The notes under the pieces were generated by a model. It was not told where the DNA came from and ran no database searches. It saw nothing but the letters and a program-made list of their open reading frames with translations. A stretch of 64,000 nt of DNA, taken from NCBI RefSeq assembly GCF_000186865.1, contig NW_008705565.1, positions 1,961,811 through 2,025,810 of the forward strand, read 5' to 3'. The stretch comes from Aureococcus anophagefferens (taxonomy: Eukaryota; Sar; Pelagophyceae; Pelagomonadales; Pelagomonadaceae). Below are positions 41,401 through 51,770 of the stretch, in pieces; position 1 is the stretch's first letter; each line of letters begins with the position of its first letter. Both the position numbers and the translations under genes were made by a program.

Positions 41401-44400
41401 GCGGTACACGCGGTGGCTGAACCACGCCGCGGAGGCGACGGAGCTCGCGGCGGCGCTCATGGAGGACCTGGGCACGGGCGACGTCACGGTCGTGCGGTCC
41501 TTCGCGTCCGGGTCGTTGGAGGTCCAGTGGAACATCACTTTAAAAGACGCGGACGCCTACGACGTCCTGCCGCCGCTCTCCGTCGACGGGTCGCGCCTCG
41601 TCAACGACGGCGTCTCCGCCGTCGCCGAGGAGCTGCGGCCCATGCCGAAGCGGCTCCGGGGCGTCGGCCACCTCTTTACGAGAGAGTCGTCGACGTTCGT
41701 CGAGCAGGCGCTGCTCCGGCCCTACACGGCGCAGCGCCAGGACGCCTTCGGCTTCGGCTGCGCCCTCGACGGCGACATGGGCGCCGTCGGCGCGCCGAAC
41801 ACGGACAGCGTCGAGAGCGGCGTCAACTCCGGCGCCGCGTACGCGTACGAGCTCACGTTCGCGTCGACGGGCTTCGCGAACGCCACCTACGCCGTGCCCG
41901 AGGGCGACGCCGTGGCGCTGCGCGTGGGCCGGCGCGACGGCGAGGGCTTCGCGCGGACCATCGCGCCGGGGCGGAACTTGATCCTGTTCGTCTGGACGTT
42001 CAGTCGGAACGCGGACGTCACGCAGCAGGAGTGGCTCAGGGACCTCTACGGCCTCCACGACGACCGGATGCTGGCGCCGGGGTCCACGCCCGCGGAGTTC
42101 TTGGGCGCCGGCGCGGCCCACGGCCGCGCGTCCTGGTACGGCGGGCCGTCGAACTCGTCCCAGTGGGTCGACGGCGCGAAGGACGATCTGGCCGCGTCCG
42201 ACTACGTGCCCATCGGCCAGGGCCGGGGCATCATCAAATTAAAAGACGGCGACTACTTCGTGCCCATGAGCTTTAAGCTCTACAACGAGATCACGCTCCA
42301 GACGACGGACGACCAGCTCTACGAGAAGCCCGACGAGGACGTGGTCGTGGGCGTCTGGCTCCCGGGCATGTTCCCGTCGCCGCTGGGCGCGCTGCGCACG
42401 GTCGTGACGATCCTCGACGACGGCGACGGCGTCGACGACTCCGACGCGTCGACCTACGAGCACCTGGGCGAGGGGGAGACGTTTGGAACCGCGGGCTTCG
42501 GGTCGGCCCGGCCGCCCTCGGACGTGCCCGAGGTCGGCAGGGGCGCGGGCTTCGCCGTCGCGGCCTACAACGACACGCAGGGCGGGTCTTTGGTCACGGA
42601 GGACCCCAAGGTCCAGGAGGCCGTGGCCGTCTTGGGCGCGCCGAAGCACAACGGCTCGCGGGGGCTGGCGCTGGTCTACCGCCGCGTCGGCGGCGCGTGG
42701 GCCCTCGAGCAGACGCTGACGCCCTACGACACGCGCAACGACACGGCGGGCCTGCTGCCGGCGGCGTCGCCCGACGAGTTCGGCTGCGCCGTCGCGGGCG
42801 CCGTCGTCCACGGCCGGCCGCTCGCGGCGACGGTCCTCGTGTCCGCGCCGGGCGCGCCCGCGGTCTACGCGTTCCAGCGAGTGAACGTGACGCGCGCCGT
42901 GCCCGAGTACCTGCTGGACGCGCGCTACGACGTCAACGGCACGTTGCTCAACTACACGCGGGTCAACGCGACGGCCGCGACGTACGCGTGGACGCTCGAG
43001 GCGACGCTCACGGCGGCCGCGGCGACGCGGCGGAGCCACAACTTCGGGGGCCGCGGCGCCTTGGCCGTCGACGGCGACGTCGCCGTCGTCGGCGCGTCGG
43101 GCCTCGAGTGCGTCTACGTCTTCCGGCGGACCTGGGACGGGGCGGCGTTCGCGTGGAACGGTGCGCCGGAGCTCGTGCGGTCGCTCGACTACGACTACGA
43201 CGTGCTCCTCGGCGGCACGTGGACGCGGGTCCACGAGCAGGGCTTCGGCACGGCCGTCGCCCTCTCCGGGAACACCCTGGTCGTCGGCGCGCCCTTCGCG
43301 GACTACGGCAACAAGGGCTCGCCGGACGACGTCGAGACCTACGACACGGACGGCCTGGACAACCGGCGCCTCGGCCGGGGCAAGGCCTACGCGTTCTACT
43401 CCGTGCCGCCCCAGGCCATCGTGACCGTGCGCGCCGACAGCGTCCTCTTCAACGGCACGTGGCGCCTCGAGGTCGACGACTTCCGCAACGCGAGCTGCAA
43501 GACGGCGGAGCTGGCCTACGGCGCGACGGCCGTCGAGCTCCGCGACGCGCTCGACGACGCCTGCAGCCCCGGGGGCGCCGTCGCCGGCGGGCTGGGCATC
43601 GAGGTGTCGCGGAGCGAGCTCGCGCCGACGGCCTCGGGCGGCGAGCGGCGGTCCTGGACGGTGACGTTCTTGGGCGAACCGGACGCCGCGCCTCCCATCA
43701 AGGCGGCGTGGCGCGGCTACGGCTGCGGCGTGTGCGATTTGTTCAACGACGGGTGGGCCCAGGCGCCGGACCGCCAGGTCATCGTCGACTTCTCCACGGA
43801 CGACGGCGTCGTCTACGACCGGGGGGGCATGGACCAGGCCGCGGCGCTGCAGCCGGACGACCGAAGCTCGGGCTCGTGGTTCGGCTACGCCGTCGCCGCG
43901 CACGGCGACGCGGTCGTCGTCGGCGCGCCCCACGCCGCGGGGGCCGCGATGACGACCTGGGACTTCGAGACGGGCGACCTGAGCGGCTGGCGGGCGACGG
44001 GCGACGCCTTCGACGACCAGCCGACGTTCGGCGACGGGCCGAGCTACCGCGAGAACATGGAGTACCCCGTCGGCAACGACGGCACGGGCTCGGGCGGCGG
44101 GCCGCCCCAGGCCGCGCGCCTCCGGGGGCGCTACTTCGTCGGGACGCTCGACGACCGCCAGGGCGCGCGCGCGTCCCAGGGCAGCTACCTCGTCGCCGAC
44201 GACTACGCGGGCGCCGCGGGCACGCGCGGCTCCGACGACGCCACGGGCACGCTGACGTCGGAGCCCGTGCTCGTGCCCGTCGCGTCCGGCGTCGTCTCGG
44301 ACGGCGCGCCGCTCGCCGTGAGCTTCCTCGTCGGCGGCGGCTGCGACCCGCTCACGGAGTACGTCGAGCTGCTCATCGACGGCGCGGCGGTGGCGCGCGC

Positions 44401-45898
44401 GACGGGCGCGTGCGACGAGCGCATGCACAACCGGAGCTTCGACCTGAGCGCCTACGAGGGGCGGTCGGCGACGCTGCGCGTCGTCGACGCGTCGAAGAGC
44501 CGCTGGGGCCACGTCAACGTCGACCACTTCCGCTTCTCGTGGCCCGCGCGCGGCTTCGGCGTCGGCGCGCTCGCGGGCCCCGCGGCGACGACCGCGGCGG
44601 ACGAGGCGGCCGTCGCCGCGGAGGTCGCGGGCATGAACTCCCTCTACGCCGTCGGCGGCGGCCGCGCGGGCGAGACCGCGCGCGCGGGCGCGGCCTACGC
44701 GTTCCGCCGGAAGAGCGGCAGCGACCCCCTCGCGGCCTGCCGCGGCGACAAGGAGGACTGCGCCTGGGAGTACATGGACAAGCTGCTCCCGTCGGACCGG
44801 CGCGCGGGCGACGGCTTCGGCTACGCCGTCGCCGTCGACGACGACGCGGGCGTCGCCCTCGTCGGCGCGCCGAACGCGGACGCGACGACGCGGTGGAAGC
44901 TGCCGCCGCCGCTGCGGCCCGTGGGCCGCGCGCCCGCGCGCTACGAGCCGACGGACTGGGTCTGGTACCAGTCCGAGTACGCGACGGCCTTCGAGTCCGA
45001 CTACCTGGACCGCGCGTCGCCCGTGCGGCTGCCCATGGACCGCGACGACCGCGAGCACAACTCGCGGAAGCTCCGGAATCTGGGCGACGGCCGGACGCGG
45101 AACCCGAGCGGCGCGGGCGCCGTCTGGGCCCAGCGGGCCCGGGACGTCTTTGTGGATGAGGTCGAGCGGCCGCACCCGCACCCGTCCGTCGACGAGGCGC
45201 GCGACGCGGGCGCGCTCTACGTCTTCGACCGCGAGGACGAGGACGTCGACGTCTACGGCGTCACGCACCAGTGCCCGCGCTGGGGCGGCCTCGAGGTCGC
45301 GAAGCTCGCGGGCACCGTGTCCCCCTTCGCGCGGCAGCACCTCGGCGCGGCCGCGGCCGTGGCGGGCCGCGCGCTCGTCGCCGGCGCGCCCGAGGACGAC
45401 GCCTTCGGCGAGGGCGCGGGCGCCGCGGTCGTGCTCGACCGCGACGCCGCGCGCGTGTCCTTCGCCCAGGCCGAGTTCTCCGTCGTGGAAGGGTTCGAGT
45501 ACGCGACGGTCATGGTCTCGCGCGACGCGCTCTACGCCGAGCGGCCCGTCACCGTGGCCTACTCGACGGAGGACCTCACGGCCAAGGGCGTCGACGACGG
45601 CGGCTATTTAAAGTGCAGCGGCGGCGCGCCGAACTCCGCCGCGAGTTCGGGCTGCGGCGACTACCGGCAGACGTCGGGCGTCGTGACGATCCCGAAGGGA
45701 GCGACGACGGCCGTGTTCTACGTCTTCATCGTCGACGACCCGTGCTACGAGCCGACGGAGTACGTCCAGCTGAGCCTCTCCGCGCCGGGCGCGCCGACGC
45801 TCCAGGGCGAGGGGTTCCTCGCGAAGCTGAGGATCGACGACGACGACTGGCGCACGGCGTCCTCGACGGTGTACTGCCCGGACTCGGGGTTTCTCTAG
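32406..45898 (+). CDS. Giant secreted adhesin-like protein with four introners
   Basis: Exons 32406-33680, 33881-34229, 34430-34911, 35112-40848, 41049-45898; they total 12,693 nt, an exact multiple of three, giving about 4230 residues. A Trp/Arg-Leu N-terminus (MWRRWWALVAALRTPHATAV) looks like a signal peptide. About residues 25-600 hold repeats with a GxxFGxQPxxxxxDxGxN pattern; 700-1650 hold Ig-like beta-sandwich repeats ending in motifs such as TLEFLYVVQAGDSNDRLDY; 2200-4060 hold FG-GAP-type propeller repeats (GDRFGWSVAV, GDDFGYSLAL, GDRFGASLALDGDDALVGAP, QDAFGFGCALDGDMGAVGAP); 4085-4215 is a Calx-beta domain (FSVVEGFEYATVMVSRD ... YVQLSLSAPG). No membrane anchor at the C-terminus. Many NxS/T sites. 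Probably an extracellular matrix or adhesion protein; ligand unknown. Confidence 0.85.
33689..33880 (+). mobile_element. Introner element, family 1, copy B (intron 33681-33880)
   Basis: 192-bp element between identical 8-bp repeats GTCGAGGC (33681-33688, 33881-33888). Left end CAGGGCAGCACAAGAG; right end CTCTTGTGCTGCCCAG. GT donor from the repeat, CAG acceptor from the element; 200-nt intron. Splicing restores ADAYV-VEADIVT. Confidence 0.96.
34238..34429 (+). mobile_element. Introner element, family 1, copy C (intron 34230-34429)
   Basis: 192-bp element between identical 8-bp repeats GCGAGGGC (34230-34237, 34430-34437). Left end CGGGGCAGCACAAGAG; right end CCCTTGTGCTGCCCAG. GC donor; 200-nt intron; frame restored. 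Only 349 bp of exon separate it from copy B. Confidence 0.95.
34920..35111 (+). mobile_element. Introner element, family 1, copy D (intron 34912-35111)
   Basis: 192-bp element between identical 8-bp repeats GTCTTCGA (34912-34919, 35112-35119). GT donor, 200-nt intron. Splicing rebuilds GGPTL-VFEYYVLADQDS, a match to the repeated LxFxYxVxxxD motif of the protein, which is independent support for the junction. Confidence 0.96.
40857..41048 (+). mobile_element. Introner element, family 1, copy E (intron 40849-41048)
   Basis: 192-bp element between identical 8-bp repeats GCTTCGGC (40849-40856, 41049-41056). Left end CAGGGCAGCAAAAGAG. GC donor; 200-nt intron. By eye it differs from copy C at fewer than ten positions. 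Splicing rebuilds GDRFG-FGMCLALENG, inside an FG-GAP repeat. Confidence 0.95.
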
Positions 45899-46208
45899 TT
45901 AACCGCGGTTGTAGACCGGCGCTTGTGCGGGCCTCAGGCTTGCCTGGCCTGGCGTGCCGCGCTCCTCGCCCGGGCCTGGCCGAGACCCACGGGGAAACCG
46001 GACTCTGGCTGGGAAGAGCGCCTCTAGGGCGCGTCTCAGGCCTCGTGTCGACGACTCGGAAGTCGACTCGGAAGTCGACTCGGAGGGCGGCGATGGCCGC
46101 CTGGCGGTGCGGGCCGACGGTGCGGCGGCTCGTGCACTTGCGGAGATCGCGTCCCGGCCTCGGGATGGCTTCGGTCGCGTGAAGGAGCCTCCCCGGCCTC
46201 TGGACCGA
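45899..46208. other. Intergenic interval with a 12-bp tandem repeat
   Basis: About 310 bp between the adhesin-like stop and the E2F start. Contains three near-perfect copies of GACTCGGAAGTC at about 46058-46085. The frame upstream of the E2F Met is open to 45954, so an N-terminal extension cannot be excluded. Confidence 0.5.
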
Positions 46209-47072
46209 ATGGCCTCCGAGGGGGGCGCGCCGACGCCGACGCAGGAGTCGACGCGCTACGACAGCTCCCTGGGCCTCCTCACGAAGCGCTTCGTGGCCCT
46301 GATCAAGGACGCGCCCGGCGGGATCTTGGACCTGAACCAGGCGGCGACGCAGCTGGAGGTGCAGAAGCGGCGCATCTACGACATCACGAACGTGCTCGAG
46401 GGCATCGGCCTCATCGAGAAGCGCACGAAGAACAACATCGCGTGGAAGGGCTCCGGCGTCGCGCCGACGGACGCCGACGCCGCGACTTTAGCCGAGGTCC
46501 GCGCGGACGGCGCGCGGCTCGCGCGCGAGGAGGCGGCGCTGGACCGCTGCGTCGAGCACCTGCAGCGCGCGCGGTCCGACTTCCAGCGGCTCCACGCCGA
46601 CGAGCTCAAGGTGACGCACGCGGACCTGCGGACGATCCCGGGCCTGGCGCGCGAGACGGTCGTCGCGCTCCGCGCGCCGCCGGGCACGGTGCTCGAGGTG
46701 CCGGACCTGGACGACGGCATGGAGGGCAGCGGGTCCCGGCGCTACCAGCTCCAGCTCCGGTCGCCCGCGGCGCCCATCGAGGTGTTCCTCGTCGACGACG
46801 CGCCGTCGGCCGCGGCCGCGGCCGCGCCGCGGCACGGGGACGCGGAGGACGACGAGGTCGCCGCGGCGAACTCGGGCGCGGGCGCGCGCCGGCCGCCGGC
46901 GAAGCGCCACCGGTCGCAGACGCCGCCGAGCTTCGGCACGCCCCGCGTGCTCTCGAAGCACACGCCGACCGCGGACCAGCTCGACAAGGACTTCGTCTTC
47001 GACATCGGCAACGTCGGCAACGAGACCTGGAGCGCCGCGCCCGCGCTGCCGAAGATCCCCCAGCCCGAGTGA
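46209..47072 (+). CDS. E2F: E2F family transcription factor
   Basis: 287 residues from the Met at 46209 (MASEGGAPTPTQ). Winged-helix DNA-binding domain at about residues 20-85, with the diagnostic EVQKRRIYDITNVLEGIGLI, then a leucine-rich dimerisation helix (EEAALDRCVEHLQRARSDFQ) and a marked-box beta region (LRAPPGTVLEVPD ... RYQLQLRSP). A C-terminal segment (FVFDIGNVGNETWS) is acidic and aromatic and could act as the transactivation or Rb-binding region. It acts with a DP partner on G1/S promoters. No introns. Faces the helicase-TFIIS gene with 126 bp between stops. Confidence 0.92.
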   Translation: MASEGGAPTPTQESTRYDSSLGLLTKRFVALIKDAPGGILDLNQAATQLEVQKRRIYDITNVLEGIGLIEKRTKNNIAWKGSGVAPTDADAATLAEVRADGARLAREEAALDRCVEHLQRARSDFQRLHADELKVTHADLRTIPGLARETVVALRAPPGTVLEVPDLDDGMEGSGSRRYQLQLRSPAAPIEVFLVDDAPSAAAAAAPRHGDAEDDEVAAANSGAGARRPPAKRHRSQTPPSFGTPRVLSKHTPTADQLDKDFVFDIGNVGNETWSAAPALPKIPQPE

Positions 47073-47198
47073 GCCGACCGAAGCCGCCCGGACGCCCTGT
47101 TGTGCACCACCTGTCCCTGTGCCCACGCCGCTCCCTAAGCGAAGCTGCTGCTGTACTACACGTGCCGGCTCTCGGCCACCAAGGAGGAGCAACGAGGG

Positions 47199-50013
47199 TT
47201 AGTCCCCCTCGCGCCAGGAGTGGCGGCAGGCGAGGCACGTGAGGAAGTAGAGATCCCGCACCTCGGACGTGCCGTAGCTCGTCGACGGGAGGGAGACGAC
47301 GGACGCGGTGCACCGCGTCGAGTCGCACGCCGGGCAGGCGAAGCCGGCGACGTCCTCGGCCGCGGGCGCCGCCTCCTCGCGGGGCCGCTTCCGCCGGCTC
47401 TTCGCCGCGTCCGTCGCGCGGTCGCCCGGCGCCATGGCGAGCAGCGCCTCCGGCGCGAGCGCGCCCGTCGCGACGCGCCGCCGGAGCGCGTCGTTGCGCC
47501 GGAGGTCCGCGATGAGCCCCCGCGCGTCCCCGCGGAGCTTCGCCGCGTCGCCGCCGCAGCGGGCGCGGAGCCCGGCGCCGACGGCGCCGGCGACGGCCGC
47601 CGGGAGGCCCGCGTGCTCCAGGAGCCCGTCGACGGCCGCGGGCGCGGCGCGCCGCGCGGCCTCGGCCCGCGCGGCGATTCTCCGCTTCATCGCCGCGACG
47701 ACGCGCGCCGCGAGGCCCGCGGCCTCGCCGTCCCGTTTCCGCAGCGCGTTGGCCGCCCGGCCGACGCCGGACGCGAGCACGGCGGCCGCGTCGTCGACGT
47801 CGAGGCGCTCGAGGCGCCGGAGCGCCGCGACGGCGCCGCCGCCCGCGAGGTCCGCCGCGATGGCCGCGAGCACGGGCGCGAGGTCGCCGCAGGCCGCGGC
47901 GGCGCGACCCACGGACGCGCGGAGCGTCTCTCCCGGGCGCGCGGGCCGCGCCGCCGCGGAAAAAACGTGGAGCGCGCGCGGGCCCCGGTCGACGTCCAGC
48001 ACGAGGGTGCCGGTCTGCGCGAAGCCGGCGACGGCGACCGTGACGCCCGCGGGCGCCGCGCGGGGCGGCCGGTCGCGGCGGCCCGCGTCGTCGTCGTCCG
48101 CCGCCGCGGGCAGCCTTCGCGCGAGCTCCGCGACGAACGCGACGGGCAGCTCGACGCACTCGAGGCCCTCGGCGCTCGCGAGCGCGTCGCGGCACGCCAG
48201 GGCCGCCCGCTGCGCCGCGTCGGCGCCCCGCGCGGCGACGGCGTCCGCCGCGCCCGCGGCGTCGAGGTCGCCCGCGGCCGCGGAGGCGTCGTCGAGCGCC
48301 GCGAGGACGCGGTAGCACGCGCCGCCGAGGTCCGCGCGCCGCGCCTCGCGGCGGCCGTCGTCCAAACCCCAGGACGGCGCGCTCGCCGCGGTCCAAAATT
48401 TCCGGAAGGCCGCGACGGCGTCCTCGGCGCCGTTCGCGAAGTCGACGACGCGCGGCCGGTCCGGCTTGCCCGGCGCGGCGCGGTTCGCCCGCGAGTAGAT
48501 CTGCACGAGGCGCGCGGCGGACGCGACGACGCGATCCACGTAGAGGCAGCAGAGCCGCGGCTCGTCGAAGCCCGCCTCCAGCTTGCCGCAGACGACGATG
48601 ACGTCCGCGGCGGCGAGGGAGGACTGGTTGAGCCGCGCCTCGTCGACGGCGCCGCCGCGGCCGTCGTCCACCGCGCCGCTGAGCGCGCCGTAGACGACGC
48701 CGCGGACGCGGGTCCTGAGAGCCCGCGTCCAGGCGACGACCGCGCGCCGGCTCCGCGCGACGACCATGGCCTTGCCCCCCGCGTAGCGCCGCTCCCGAAA
48801 GTCCGCGGCGACGAACGCGGCCTTGGCGCCGACGACGGCCGCGTGCTCCTCGACGGTGCCGACGTCGCGCCGCGCGCCCCTCGAGGCCTCGCGCTGGTGC
48901 GCGTCGAGGATCCGTATCTCGATGCGAGGCGCGGCGAACTGGCGGAGCACGTCCAGGCAGAGGCCGCGCGCGACGGCGTCCTTCAGCGGCAAGCAGTGGA
49001 GCGGCCGCAGCAGCTTCGACGACTCGTCCATGGACCCGAGCGCGCGGAGCGTCCGCGGCGCCGGCGTCGCCGTCAGGCCGACGACGGCGCGCAGCGAGCC
49101 GCCGAAGGCGCCTAGGAGCGCCGCCCACGCGCCGTCGGCGTCGTTCGAGTAGGACCGGTGCGCCTCGTCGACGACGACGGCCGTCGCGCCGCCCGTTGCG
49201 ACGGCGCCGCCGAGGCGCAGGAACTTCTGGAGCGTCGAGAAGACGACGCCGCGCCGCGACGCGAGCGCGCCGCGCAGGTCGTCGACGGACTCGACGCGGT
49301 GCACCGCGTGGCGCGCGCCGCAGACCTGGGCAGCACAAGGGTGATTCAACGTCGCTCCACATGGCGTTTCGCGCGCGCGCGTTCCGGGAAAAGCATCCAC
49401 GCTTCGAGACCGTCCCGAGAGATGATCGCTCGTCTAAAAGTCAGCCAAAACGAGTGGAAAATGGCCGAGATATGAGCCTTTGAAGTTGGGAATTTCGCTC
49501 TCTTGTGCTGCCCCGCCGCAGACCTCGGCGCAGACGCCGAAGAGCTGCTCGTCGAGCTGCGTGCGGTCGTTGACGACGAAGACGCGCAGGCCGCCGTCGA
49601 CGAGCGCCGCCGCGAGGCCCGCGACGGTCAGCGACTTGCCGCTGCCCGCCGCGTGCTGCACGAGGCACCGCGCCGGCGCGGCCGCCGTCGCGGCCCGCGC
49701 CGCCAGCGCGACGCGCTCGACGGCGGCGACCTGGTGCGCGCGCGGCGCGAGGCCCGCGGCGCGGAAGTCGCCCGCCATCGCGGCGCGGATCGCGGCGCGG
49801 CGGGCTTCGAGGTCCGTGGGTGTCGGANNNNNNNNNNNNNNNNNNNNNNNNNNNNNNNNNNNNNNNNNNNNNNNNNNGAGGAGGAGGAGGAGGAGGCGGC
49901 GGCGCGCTCGTCGTCGCAGCACCAGGCGTCGCCGCGGTCGTCGCAGCGCTCGTCGTCGCAGCATCAGGCGTCGCCGCGGTCCTGCACGGTGCCTCCGCAT
50001 TGCTGCAGAGCAT
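47199..50013 (-). CDS. HsdR-like SF2 helicase fused to TFIIS central domain and zinc ribbon
   Basis: Coding pieces on the minus strand: an N-terminal part interrupted by a 50-N gap (49828-49877), 49524-49827, introner intron 49326-49523, then 47199-49325. Helicase motifs after the gap: APRAHQVAAVERV, motif I LVQHAAGSGKSLTVA, VVNDRTQLDEQLFG, motif II VVVDEAHRSYS, motif III GLTATPA and LEAGFDEPRL/QIYSRANRA, the style of type I restriction subunit HsdR. The last 200 residues match TFIIS: domain II-like DLRRNDALRRRVATGALAPE and a C-terminal ribbon FACPACDS ... FLTCLACRHSW (CX2CX29CX2C). The TFIIS catalytic DE pair is not clear: SE stands where it should be. No nuclease domain seen. Start at 50013 or 50000 depends on the true gap length. 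Confidence 0.75.
49326..49515 (-). mobile_element. Introner element, family 1, copy F, minus strand (intron 49326-49523)
   Basis: 190-bp element read on the minus strand, between identical 8-bp repeats GTCTGCGG (minus strand; plus positions 49516-49523 and 49318-49325). Left end CGGGGCAGCACAAGAG, right end CCCTTGTGCTGCCCAG. GT donor, 198-nt intron, frame unchanged. Its orientation follows the host gene, not the chromosome. Splicing rebuilds FGVCAE-VCGARHAVH. Confidence 0.95.
49828..49877. other. Assembly gap, 50 N
   Basis: Fifty N, a round number, so probably a placeholder of unknown true size. The right side is a GAG-rich microsatellite followed by two copies of a GCTCGTCGTCGCAGCA-type repeat at about 49908-49985; low complexity probably caused the break. 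It lies within the helicase gene's 5' part. Confidence 0.9.
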
Positions 50014-50080
50014 CGTGGCGCTCGCGTTACGGCCGCTTAGTCAGCCATCATCCGTGCTTCGTCGGCATCATGACATCATC

Positions 50081-51109
50081 ATGCCTTCGCCAAACAAAAC
50101 ACCGGCAAAAGCGCTGCGCGCTCGACCCGCCAGCCGACGCGCCGCAACGCCCGCCATGGCGACGCCCGACATGCAGAAATCGATGCGCATGCAGTACCAG
50201 ATCCGCGAGAACGCGAAGCAGCAGAACGACACGATGATGTCCTTCGCGAGCTGGCAGAAGGACATCGGCGAGAAGGACCGGCAGCAGCGCGAGAAGTCGG
50301 CGGCGCCGCTGCCGCCCGTGCGCGGCGGCGCGCGCGTCGGCGTGCGCAACTCGGCCGCCGGCGCCGCCGAGGGCGCGTCGGCGCACGTCGCGGCGGCGTC
50401 CGCGGGCGGCGCCGCGTCGGCGCCGCGGAAGCCGGCAGCCGCGGCGCGCGCGCGGCCGCGGAAGCCCGCGAAGCGCGCGGCGCCGGGCGAGAGCGCCGCG
50501 AAGCACACCTACGACAAGGGCTACAAGAAGTGGGAGGACTTCGACATCGACAAGGCGCTCGAGGAGGCCGAGGGCGACGACGACGACGACGGCGAAGGGG
50601 CGGACGCCGCGGCGGACGACGACGCGTCCGAGGAGGAGTCGGAGGAGGAGGCGGAGGAGCTCGCCGCGCCCGCGCAGCCCCTGGAGGCGCCGCGCGACGC
50701 GGAGCTCGCCCAGCGCGAGCTCGGGAACAAGAAGTTCGCCGCGGGCGACTACGACGGCGCGATCCGCTGCTACACTCTGTGCCTCGGGCTCAAGAAGCAC
50801 AACCACGTCGCCTTCTCGAACCGCGCCATGGCCTACCTCAAGCAGAAGGAGTACCACAACGCCGAGGCCGACTGCTCCGTCGCGCTGTCCATCGACGCGT
50901 CGCACGTGAAGTCGCTCCAGCGCCGCGCGACGGCGCGCCACGCGCTCGGCAAGCACCGCGCGGCCTTCGTCGACGCGTCGGCGGCCCTCGACCTCGCGCC
51001 GGGCACGAAGGCGCTCGCGACCCAGAAGGCCGCGATCCTCGCGGCGCTCCGGGAGGCCGCGAAGAACGCACCCTTCTCCGCGTCCGTGCCCGTGACCCAC
51101 AGCGACTAG
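50081..51109 (+). CDS. RPAP3: RPAP3-like TPR co-chaperone
   Basis: 342 residues from the ATG at 50081 (MPSPNKTPAKAL). The N-terminal motif MQYQIRENAKQQNDTMMSFA followed by WQKDIGEKD matches the RPAP3 N-terminus; YKKWEDFDIDKALEE follows, then an acidic tract and one TPR domain (LGNKKFAAGDYDGAIRCYTL to ALDLAPGTKAL, about residues 218-320). RPAP3 is the HSP90-binding subunit of the R2TP complex with PIH1D1 and RUVBL1/2. It lacks the second TPR array and the C-terminal RPAP3_C domain of the animal protein, so it is a short form. It starts 67 bp from the divergent helicase gene. Confidence 0.8.
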   Translation: MPSPNKTPAKALRARPASRRAATPAMATPDMQKSMRMQYQIRENAKQQNDTMMSFASWQKDIGEKDRQQREKSAAPLPPVRGGARVGVRNSAAGAAEGASAHVAAASAGGAASAPRKPAAAARARPRKPAKRAAPGESAAKHTYDKGYKKWEDFDIDKALEEAEGDDDDDGEGADAAADDDASEEESEEEAEELAAPAQPLEAPRDAELAQRELGNKKFAAGDYDGAIRCYTLCLGLKKHNHVAFSNRAMAYLKQKEYHNAEADCSVALSIDASHVKSLQRRATARHALGKHRAAFVDASAALDLAPGTKALATQKAAILAALREAAKNAPFSASVPVTHSD

Positions 51110-51126
51110 GGGTCGATTTTTATAAC

Positions 51127-51462
51127 CTACTTGGACTTGGCGGCCTTGGCTTTCTCCTTCTCCAGCAGCATCGCGGACGTGAGCATGGGGTTCGCGTTGA
51201 AGGCGAGGTGCAGGCCCTCGACGACGAACGCCGCGGCGACGACGGTGAACCCGTTCTTGGGCTGGCCGTGGAGCGACATGCCGACGCTCGCGAAGGTCGT
51301 GGCGGCGATCCAGACGCCGAGCGCGCCGGCCTTGCCGTTGATCGTGTTCCAGCGATTGACGAAGAGAATCGGGAACATCATGAGCAAGAGCCCGCCGATG
51401 CAGCGCACCGCGGCGACGAGCTCCGTCGTCGGCTCCACGGGGAAGAAATGCGGGAACCACAT
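51127..51462 (-). CDS. Small membrane protein, unknown
   Basis: 111 residues from the Met at 51462 (MWFPHFFPVEPTT); the next in-frame start upstream is GTG, so an upstream exon is possible. Three hydrophobic segments: VRCIGGLLLMMFPILFV, LGVWIAATTFASVGM and FTVVAAAFVVEGLHLAF, followed by a Lys/Ala-rich tail (LEKEKAKAAKSK). No family recognised; plausibly an organelle or ER membrane protein. Convergent with the RPAP3-like gene, 17 bp between stops. Confidence 0.55.
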   Translation of the reverse strand: MWFPHFFPVEPTTELVAAVRCIGGLLLMMFPILFVNRWNTINGKAGALGVWIAATTFASVGMSLHGQPKNGFTVVAAAFVVEGLHLAFNANPMLTSAMLLEKEKAKAAKSK

Positions 51463-51770
51463 CTGGCGCGGGGCCACCAAGCTCGCCGTGCCCGTCACCT
51501 ACGGACGACGGCGGGGGTTGGCGAGGCGACCGGCGTTGGCGAGGCGAGCGAGGCGCCTCACGGCGAGGGCGCGCGAACGAGTGGTGGACGCCGCTGCACG
51601 CGAAGCAGAAAAAGGCACCAGCATCGGAGAGGTCGCCGTGCGGCATGGTCGAGTTAGGGCGAGGCGGAGCGCGGCGCGAAGGCTGTGGATGGTGCAATGT
51701 TGAGGTGATCATGCACATCAACTTGCAGTGTAATAATAGCTCGGATTGCCTTCTCGATCCTCTTATGGGT

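Noticed and set aside
47199..49400. A prokaryotic type I restriction-modification locus
   Set aside because: No HsdM or HsdS neighbours, an introner intron in the gene, TFIIS domains at its end and eukaryotic genes on both sides.
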